Source: Arthrobacter sp. 31Y (GTDB lineage Bacteria > Actinomycetota > Actinomycetes > Actinomycetales > Micrococcaceae). From it: a DNA stretch of 64,000 nt. Numbering within the stretch: the stretch's first letter is position 1; each line of letters opens with the position of its first letter. The translations under genes and the position numbers were made by a program. The notes beneath the pieces were generated by a model. It was given only the letters and a program-made list of their open reading frames with translations, was not told the DNA's origin and did no database searches. Positions 58,677 through 64,000 of this stretch are shown here, piece by piece. The stretch spans positions 372,001-436,000 of the forward strand of contig NZ_JAFW01000001.1 of the NCBI RefSeq assembly GCF_000526335.1, written 5' to 3'.

Positions 58677-59747
58677 ATGTGGAAGTTCTACTCAGTGAGC
58701 ACTTCTACATGGGGCGACAAGATCGAACTCCCGGCGCTTTCCTTCACAGGTGGCCGGCGCCTCAACGGCGGCTCCCAAGGTCACGCCAAGTTCAACATCA
58801 AAGACCCGAACACCGCGGAAGTCCTTACCAAGGCGGCCTTGATGCCGTGGGAGCGGATGCTGGTGGCGCAGTGGGAAGGTGAAGCCGTCTACGCCGGATT
58901 CATCACCAACGTCCGCGAAGTGAACGGCGTCATCACCGTCCGGCACAAAGACCTGTGGGCGCTGTGGGAACACCGGCACGTCCTGACTGTGCGGGGCGAC
59001 GGCGACCAGTCCGCTCCCCCGATCACATGGACAAACAAGACTTTGGCCACTCACGCGAACCTTGTGGTGAACCGGGGCATGACTGGTTCCCCCGCTGCAC
59101 GGTACGACTTGCCGCTGATCATGAACGCCGACGTCGTGGGCCCATACACCCAGACTTGGTACGGGTACAAGTTCACGAAGGTCATCGATGCTCTCAATGA
59201 GCTGATGAACACTGACGGCGGCCCGGACGTTGACTTCGACCCCCAGTGGGACAACAGCACGGAGACGTTCCGTTGGGTAATGCGCTCCGGCGCCCTCACC
59301 CAAGGGGAGTGGGAATGGGACGCCACCGCCCCGGAAACCGAAGTGCGGGACCTTGACTTGGAAACAGACGCTGAGGACCTCACAAACCGGATGATCGGCA
59401 CCGGCGAAGGCTCCGAACGGTCACTGCTGGTCCGCAACAACGACTCCTTCACAGGCAGCGGCCCAGCTCTGGAACGGGTAGAAGCATACGACGAACCGGA
59501 CGGGACGAAGCTGCAGGCCAGAGTGAACGCAGACCTTGCAGCGTCCGATGGGTACACGCAACAGATCAGCTTCAAAATCCCTGCCACCGGAGAGGTGCCA
59601 ATCAAAGATCTGCTGCCGGGCGGCACGATCAACCTCCAATCCACCGGGCTCTTGTTCCTCGACCAGGGCTGGCACAAATGGCGTCTGATCGGGTTCACCT
59701 TCGACAAGAACTGGACCACGATGCAGATGCAGCAGATAGGCGGCTGA
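58677..59747 (+). CDS. Minor tail protein (tail-hub, Gp37-like)
   Basis: 356 residues, SD TAGGAGG. Starts MWKFYSVSTSTWGDKIELPALSFTGGRRLNGGSQGHAKFNIKD; matches hub proteins of actinophages (ReqiPepy6 Gp37-like group), with a later segment KLQARVNADLAASDGYTQQISFKIPATGEVPIKDLLPGGTINLQS. Follows Dit as the tail-tip hub. Confidence 0.8.
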   Translation: MWKFYSVSTSTWGDKIELPALSFTGGRRLNGGSQGHAKFNIKDPNTAEVLTKAALMPWERMLVAQWEGEAVYAGFITNVREVNGVITVRHKDLWALWEHRHVLTVRGDGDQSAPPITWTNKTLATHANLVVNRGMTGSPAARYDLPLIMNADVVGPYTQTWYGYKFTKVIDALNELMNTDGGPDVDFDPQWDNSTETFRWVMRSGALTQGEWEWDATAPETEVRDLDLETDAEDLTNRMIGTGEGSERSLLVRNNDSFTGSGPALERVEAYDEPDGTKLQARVNADLAASDGYTQQISFKIPATGEVPIKDLLPGGTINLQSTGLLFLDQGWHKWRLIGFTFDKNWTTMQMQQIGG

Positions 59748-59748
59748 A

Positions 59749-60603
59749 GTGGGACAGATTAGAGACCTCAGCCAAGGTAACCTAGACAAAATCTGGGATG
59801 CCATCCGAAGGCTCCAGTACGCGACCAACCAGAACGCCATGGCCATCGGGCGTGGCGGGCTCAACGTCTACGGCGGCGGCGGGATCGTCATCGAAAACGG
59901 CGGGCTCTACGTCACAGGGTCCGCAACAATCTCCGGTCTGCTGGAAGCTTCGGGCACCATCAACATGACGGGCACCTTCACCGCCACCGGAACAGTCCGG
60001 CTCAGCGGCCAAACGGACGTCTGGGGACCATTGATTGTCACCGGAGACACCGACCTAGACGGAACAACTTCTGTCACCGGAAACTTCACAGTGACCGGCC
60101 CTACAGCGTTGAACGGCGTCACCACCATCGCCGGCAACGTGACATCCACTGGCGACTTCATCATCAACGGGCCAACAGATCTGAACGGACCCACTGACAT
60201 CACGGGAGACACCACCGTTACCGGCGACTTCACGGTAACCGGGCCCATGAAAACCACGGGCACTCTCTCCGTGGAAGGGGTCACCACGCTAAAGAATGAT
60301 CTGAACGTGACAACGGGCAAGGTCAAAGCGGGTGGCGTCACCATCGATCCTGGCTTCCTGAGCGGCAGTGTCCGCTTCGCCAATGGCACTTACCTAGCAG
60401 CCAGCCCCAACGGCGCGCAGCTCACGAGCGCCTTCGGCGGCGCTGTCACCATCGGCAACAATCAAGCAGACCTCACGGGCGGAGGCAACTCGTTCATCGT
60501 GAATGGCGTTGGGTTCTATATAAACGGGTCACTTCCGGAAACCACGGAACCGGGCAACCTGTATATCAGCCCTGGCGGCAGACTCTACAAGTCCACAGCC
60601 TAA
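59749..60603 (+). CDS. Repeat-rich tail tip/fibre protein
   Basis: 284 residues from a GTG one base after the previous stop. N-terminal part anchors (LSQGNLDKIWDAIRRLQYATNQNAMAIG). Residues about 45-190 are a near-regular repeat of short Gly/Thr strands (VTGDTDLDGTTSVTGNFTVTG and so on) that suggests a beta-helix or triple-stranded fibre. C-terminal SGSVRFANGTYLAASPNGAQ resembles fibre tip domains. Confidence 0.75.
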   Translation: MGQIRDLSQGNLDKIWDAIRRLQYATNQNAMAIGRGGLNVYGGGGIVIENGGLYVTGSATISGLLEASGTINMTGTFTATGTVRLSGQTDVWGPLIVTGDTDLDGTTSVTGNFTVTGPTALNGVTTIAGNVTSTGDFIINGPTDLNGPTDITGDTTVTGDFTVTGPMKTTGTLSVEGVTTLKNDLNVTTGKVKAGGVTIDPGFLSGSVRFANGTYLAASPNGAQLTSAFGGAVTIGNNQADLTGGGNSFIVNGVGFYINGSLPETTEPGNLYISPGGRLYKSTA

Positions 60604-60935
60604 GCGCAGACGGTTTCCTTCGCAGCCTCACCCAGCGCTGCGAGAGATTCTCCGTTGCTGGCCAGTAGGTCCTCTGTCGTGAAACCGCCAGAGTAGTGCT
60701 CGCAAAGATCGCGTCCGATCGAAGCCAATGAAGCTGCAGAAAGCATGCCGTATTGCGGAACAGACGACGCACGCTCTTTGAAAGCCTGTACCTCAGATTC
60801 GTTGAAGCGGACAGTGCTGGCGTCAAACGGCGCCCCAGCTTTGGTTACCCATTGCTGAGTGGGAGCGGCCGCGGCCGCCGTGCTTCCAACGAACGCCAAG
60901 GCGAGAGCCAGCGTAATTCCCCCAAGTTTTCTCAT
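60600..60935 (-). CDS. Secreted DUF732-like protein (probable moron)
   Basis: 111 residues from the ATG at 60,935, opposite to the whole late operon. Clear signal peptide (KLGGITLALALAFVGSTAAAAAP), mature part with SLASIGRDLCEHYSGGFTTEDLLAS and a C-terminal Cys, which resembles DUF732 domains of mycobacterial secreted proteins. Its stop overlaps the fibre gene stop by 4 nt. An independently expressed cargo gene on the opposite strand is the hallmark of a moron acting in the lysogen. Confidence 0.65.
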   Translation of the reverse strand: MRKLGGITLALALAFVGSTAAAAAPTQQWVTKAGAPFDASTVRFNESEVQAFKERASSVPQYGMLSAASLASIGRDLCEHYSGGFTTEDLLASNGESLAALGEAAKETVCA

Positions 60936-60987
60936 GCCCAAACTTTAATCGCCGTCAGGCCAAATTAAAACCTTGAAGGTGGATCCA

Positions 60988-61161
60988 GTGGATAAAGACG
61001 ATATTCAGATGCTCCATGACAGCATCCACGCCGAGTACCGGACTGCGCTTGCCGAAGCTCAATGGGCACTAGCTCATGCCAACGCACGAGAGAAGGTCAA
61101 GGACCGCCGTATCAGCGAGCTCCTGGGCCTGCTCGACACGGTGACCGATCCCGCAGCCTGA
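60988..61161 (+). CDS. Small coiled-coil protein, 57 aa
   Basis: GTG at 60,988 with AAGGTGG upstream (GTG 60,979 and TTG 60,973 are alternatives). DDIQMLHDSIHAEYRTALAEAQWALAHANAREKVKDRRISELLGLLD is a single long helix. Unknown role in the tail/lysis region. Confidence 0.55.
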   Translation: MDKDDIQMLHDSIHAEYRTALAEAQWALAHANAREKVKDRRISELLGLLDTVTDPAA

Positions 61162-61182
61162 AGCCAAACTCAATACTCACCC

Positions 61183-61208
61183 AAGGCCCTGCACCCCGGG
61201 GCCTTTTC
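61183..61208 (+). terminator. Terminator-like hairpin
   Basis: AAGGCCC pairs with GGGCCTT around a GCACCCC loop, followed by TTCC. A plausible intrinsic terminator between fibre genes. Confidence 0.5.
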
Positions 61209-61224
61209 CATGCCAGGAGGCACC

Positions 61225-61689
61225 ATGCCAGCAGTGACCGGCAACCTTACCGACGTCGGGGGTGGGCACCTCGTTGGGAAGATCCCTGAGATTCACTTCA
61301 CGCTGAACGCGCCAAACGCGAAAGCCGGGGTGATGCTCCCGACCGAGCCCAAGACGGTTCAGCCAGCCTCAGACGGCGCCTTCACGGTCAATCTTGAGTC
61401 AACCACGGACATGCTGGACGACGCCTGGTACACCCTTTCCATTCAGTGGCTGGATGCTGCCGGAAACTACGTCAAAGCGGACTTCCCGGACTGGCAGCTA
61501 CAGGTTCCTTCTGGTGGTGGATCATTCCACAACCTCTTCGGGAAGCCGCCCAAGAACCAGCGAATGGTTTACGTCTCCCTGACGCCTCCGGACAACCCTC
61601 GGCCCCTCACTCTCTGGCTGAAAGCGAACCCAGCCAATGACCTCGACCCCCAGAACACCTGGGACCTAAGCGAATGGAGGAATGGCTGA
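61225..61689 (+). CDS. Minor tail/fibre protein, 154 aa
   Basis: ATG at 61,225 with CAGGAGG upstream is preferred over the ATG at 61,210. PAVTGNLTDVGGGHLVGKIPEIHFTLNAPNAKAG and WYTLSIQWLDAAGNYVKADFPDWQLQVPSGGGSFHNLF look like a beta-sandwich tail-tip domain common in actinophages. TGATG overlap with the fibre downstream. Confidence 0.7.
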   Translation: MPAVTGNLTDVGGGHLVGKIPEIHFTLNAPNAKAGVMLPTEPKTVQPASDGAFTVNLESTTDMLDDAWYTLSIQWLDAAGNYVKADFPDWQLQVPSGGGSFHNLFGKPPKNQRMVYVSLTPPDNPRPLTLWLKANPANDLDPQNTWDLSEWRNG

Positions 61690-63155
61690 TGGCAGGCTCA
61701 TGGGTTTTTCTGGCCAACCTCAAGGGCATTAAGGGTGATCTGGGTACGTGGTTGCAGGGTGTCCTGCCCGATGAATCGAACCTGAACAGCATCAACGGCA
61801 CCAACCATGTGGGCCTCTGGTATGTACCGGTCACCGGTGTGCCGACGATGACGAACCTTCCCCCGTACTCCGGATCAGCCAACGCCACTTTGGTTGTTGA
61901 GCGAGGCCCGGCCAGTTACGGGTTCACCACCCAGACATACACGGTGATGGGGGCTGTCCCGGCCAGGTGGTGGCGGCAGATGCTCACCGGCTCCACGTGG
62001 TCTGTGTGGAAGCGTCTGGACAACGCCTCAACCCTGCTGGCCGATGCCACAGACTTTGACACGCTCTCCGGGTACGACAAGACCGGAAGTTACTACATCA
62101 GCAGCGGCACGTCAGCTGCCACGATGATCAATAAACCGGCCGGGTCCGCCAATGGCGCGTCCTTGCTGGTGGTCCGCGGCGGCCACGCCCCAAGCTTCGG
62201 GTTCACGGAGCAGGTATTCACGGTCCTTTCGACCCCACAGCGGTGGTGGAGGACTCTCATCTCTGCCGGTGTGTGGTCCGATTGGGACCGCATTGACGGA
62301 GCCGGCGCTTTTGTCCTCAACAGCGGACACTACGGCACCCCGAACGCGGCTCTGATTGATGACTTCAAAGCCCGTCACCCGGTCACGTCCACGGGCGGCA
62401 GAGGCGCGGTGACCTTCCGCTTCGACCACGGCCTCACGTACCTAAAGAGCACGATCATTCCCATGCTGAACTCAGGCGGCCGGAACTGGAAGTGCCTGAT
62501 CGCGATGAACTCCCGCAACTGGACCAAAACCGAGAACAACGGTATGACCCAGGCGGAACTCACGGCACTGATTGATGACGGACACGAGGTTGCAAACCAC
62601 GGCGCGGACGGCAACGGCGATGGCACCACCCATAAAGAAATGGACACCAAGGCCGCGATCTGGGACCAGATCGTGGTGGGCAAGCAGGAGCTTGAAGCCC
62701 AGCTCGGCCGGACCATTGAGCGGTTCGTCATCCCCGGCACGGTCAACGGCATGGGCGGGTTCACCACCGGCCCCAGCATGGACGTCTACTCAAGCACCTA
62801 CGCCGGGTCCGTGATCATGGCGTTCCACGCCGTGTTCTCCGGAGCGTTCCCGAACACCCGGTTCCGGGCGTTGGATGGTCGCCTCAAGCAGGGCCAGGCG
62901 TACTACAACATCGAGTCCCAAACAGTGTCCTCGATAAAGGCCCAGATCGACATCGCAGTGTCCAACAAAACCGCGCTGGAGATCATGCTGCACCCCCGCA
63001 ACATCGACCAGCCCGGGTTCCTGTCCCTAGCGGGCCTCACGGAAGTGTTCGCCTACATCGACTCCAAGGTGTCCGCCAACCAGCTCGTAGTGCTTGGCAA
63101 CAGCCAAGCACTCATGGCAACGACCGGCCCTGTGGGAACGGAGCTCATCCGATGA
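61689..63155 (+). CDS. Tail fibre with polysaccharide-deacetylase (CE4-like) domain
   Basis: 488 residues from the ATG at 61,689 with GGAGG upstream. The N-terminal half has two similar repeats (VERGPASYGFTTQTYTVM and VRGGHAPSFGFTEQVFTVL with WWR following), a pyocin-knob-like fibre module. From about 240 the protein looks like a NodB/CE4 deacetylase: TFRFDHG (motif 1; first Asp kept, the second replaced by His), DDGHEVANHGAD (motif 2 His-x4-His), FVIPG and a C-terminal EIMLHPRNID. It may deacetylate cell-wall or capsular sugars at the receptor. Activity is inferred. Confidence 0.75.
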   Translation: MAGSWVFLANLKGIKGDLGTWLQGVLPDESNLNSINGTNHVGLWYVPVTGVPTMTNLPPYSGSANATLVVERGPASYGFTTQTYTVMGAVPARWWRQMLTGSTWSVWKRLDNASTLLADATDFDTLSGYDKTGSYYISSGTSAATMINKPAGSANGASLLVVRGGHAPSFGFTEQVFTVLSTPQRWWRTLISAGVWSDWDRIDGAGAFVLNSGHYGTPNAALIDDFKARHPVTSTGGRGAVTFRFDHGLTYLKSTIIPMLNSGGRNWKCLIAMNSRNWTKTENNGMTQAELTALIDDGHEVANHGADGNGDGTTHKEMDTKAAIWDQIVVGKQELEAQLGRTIERFVIPGTVNGMGGFTTGPSMDVYSSTYAGSVIMAFHAVFSGAFPNTRFRALDGRLKQGQAYYNIESQTVSSIKAQIDIAVSNKTALEIMLHPRNIDQPGFLSLAGLTEVFAYIDSKVSANQLVVLGNSQALMATTGPVGTELIR

Positions 63156-63478
63156 TCGACGGAATACCCGCGGTGGTCGGGCTGGCTTCTCCCGTGGCCG
63201 CGACCATCGCCGTCTTCTACCTCGTGTTCAGAGGCACCTTGTGGACAAGGACGGCACATATGGACGTCGTCCGTGTCCTCGAAGCACAGGTTGTCGCGCT
63301 GACCACGGACCGAAATAACTGGCATTCAGCGGCCACTCTCGCGAACCAGACCAACAGCGAACTTGCCAAGGCGAACAGCGAGTTTATAGAGAACGCCAAG
63401 TTCTCCACGCATGTCATGTCCGCCCTGCAAAACGTGGCAGGGGGTGCACCCCATGTTGTTCAGGAAACTACGCGATAA
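63152..63478 (+). CDS. Membrane-anchored coiled-coil protein, 108 aa
   Basis: ATGA-coupled to the fibre gene. One hydrophobic segment at about 5-27 (IPAVVGLASPVAATIAVFYLVF), then a long helix (RVLEAQVVALTTDRNNWHSAATLANQTNSELAKANSEFIENAKF). This architecture is common just before endolysin/holin genes; an antiholin or spanin-like role is possible. Confidence 0.6.
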   Translation: MIDGIPAVVGLASPVAATIAVFYLVFRGTLWTRTAHMDVVRVLEAQVVALTTDRNNWHSAATLANQTNSELAKANSEFIENAKFSTHVMSALQNVAGGAPHVVQETTR

Positions 63479-63710
63479 AGCCGCCGAACGGATGGAACTC
63501 CCGCAGCTCGAACCTGTGGACCACAGCTTGGCTGAAGCAGCTATTGAGTCCGCTGTGGACACGCATCTTGCAGCTCAGGAGCAGATTCACGAGGCCAAGA
63601 AGGTCGTGTCTGAGCTTCGTCAAGTGAACATCCGGAACGGTTTCGCTCCTGCGATCGCCGCATCTATCCAATACCGAAACGGAGGTACCCAGTGGAGGCC
63701 ATCTACATAG
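63453..63710 (+). CDS. Small helical protein near lysis cassette, 85 aa
   Basis: ATG at 63,453, overlapping the previous gene by 26 nt. Charged helix DHSLAEAAIESAVDTHLAAQEQIHEAKKVVSELRQVN, soluble. Overlaps the next gene by 19 nt. No family recognised. Confidence 0.55.
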   Translation: MLFRKLRDKAAERMELPQLEPVDHSLAEAAIESAVDTHLAAQEQIHEAKKVVSELRQVNIRNGFAPAIAASIQYRNGGTQWRPST

Positions 63711-63997
63711 CCTATGTCGCTGGATCATTCTGGGTTGCCCTGCCACTCATTTACTGGGGTACGGCCCCGGATTGGTGGAGGTCCCGGACTGGCCGCGCAC
63801 TCATGACCTTGTTCACCAGCCTTGCTCTCGTGTTCATCCTCATCGTGTCCAGCAGCATTTGGGGTCCTTACCCGCTCCGTGAGGCAGCCCGGTATGTGGT
63901 TTACAGCTGGGCCGCCCTGGCCGCCATCCGGATTGCCGCATTGCTGTTTCAACTCCGGCTGGGCGCCAACTGGAACTCTGACAAGAAGGAACGCTGA
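63692..63997 (+). CDS. Phage membrane protein (holin-like), 101 aa
   Basis: GTG with ACGGAGGTACCCA upstream. Three hydrophobic segments: about 4-22 (IYIAYVAGSFWVALPLIYW), 36-56 (ALMTLFTSLALVFILIVSSSI) and 68-88 (YVVYSWAALAAIRIAALLF). Matches a group of actinophage membrane proteins found beside endolysins. The stop overlaps an ATG at the very end of the window, the next gene. Confidence 0.65.
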   Translation: MEAIYIAYVAGSFWVALPLIYWGTAPDWWRSRTGRALMTLFTSLALVFILIVSSSIWGPYPLREAARYVVYSWAALAAIRIAALLFQLRLGANWNSDKKER

Positions 63998-64000
63998 TGG

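Larger units (their letters stand above)
23400..64000. mobile_element. Prophage 2, left and central parts (temperate siphovirus-like)
   Basis: Leftward lysogeny genes with a tyrosine integrase, then a rightward early operon, then a complete packaging, head and tail module with long-tail siphovirus order. It runs past the right end of the window. GC and codon use are closer to the host than in prophage 1. Left boundary approximate. Confidence 0.9.

Overview
This window is high-GC actinobacterial DNA. The chromosomal genes (gapB-type long GAPDH, MptB-type mannosyltransferase, oligoribonuclease, peptide deformylase, methionine aminopeptidase) and the wording of the proteins point to Micrococcaceae, most likely Arthrobacter or Paenarthrobacter. 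The genus is an inference from remembered protein families and gene neighbourhood, not from a search.

Layout. (A) 1 to about 13,800: the right-hand part of a small prophage, visibly lower in GC than the rest. It holds a RepA-like ATPase with a repeat array at its 3' end, small membrane proteins, several structured intergenic segments, an HNH nuclease, large terminase, portal, a capsid protease-major capsid fusion, head-tail genes, a short tape measure and tail-tip genes. The terminase-to-fibre module takes only about 11 kb, which recalls the very small siphoviruses of Actinobacteria. Its integrase is not in the window. It ends inside a host ssb-like gene, leaving only the 3' part of that gene. 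(B) 13,800 to about 23,400: host chromosome with the ssb remnant, a decayed GNAT gene, map, a DNA-alkylation repair protein, mptB, orn, tRNA-His, def, an acyltransferase-like gene, a membrane-anchored nuclease, a small protein and gapB. (C) About 23,400 to beyond 64,000: a second, larger temperate siphovirus-like prophage that runs off the window. Its leftward genes are HNH/AP2, tyrosine integrase, a DUF3263-like protein, ImmA/IrrE protease and repressor. A divergent control region leads into a rightward early operon (Cro-like and excisionase-like genes, YqaJ exonuclease, RecT, SSB, glutaredoxin, two DNA methyltransferases, a replication protein with an iteron-like array, RusA and about 20 tiny ATGA-coupled genes). 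The late operon follows: terminases, portal, MuF, protease/scaffold, capsid, connectors, tail tube, frameshifted tail chaperones, tape measure, tail tip, and a deacetylase-like fibre. The last genes are small membrane proteins at the start of a presumed lysis cassette; no endolysin is in view.

How it works together. In prophage 2 the repressor and ImmA/IrrE protease face a Cro-like gene across a region with repeated GCCTAYYA motifs, one as a perfect palindrome, and the same half-site recurs at a downstream early promoter. YqaJ/RecT/SSB form a recombination module; the replication gene and its repeat array look like a replication module. Long perfect hairpins without U-tracts follow ssb, major capsid and major tail genes, and two promoter-terminator pairs enclose about 75-nt transcripts, suggesting RNA-level control. 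All functional calls rest on motif and family recognition by eye, with no database search.
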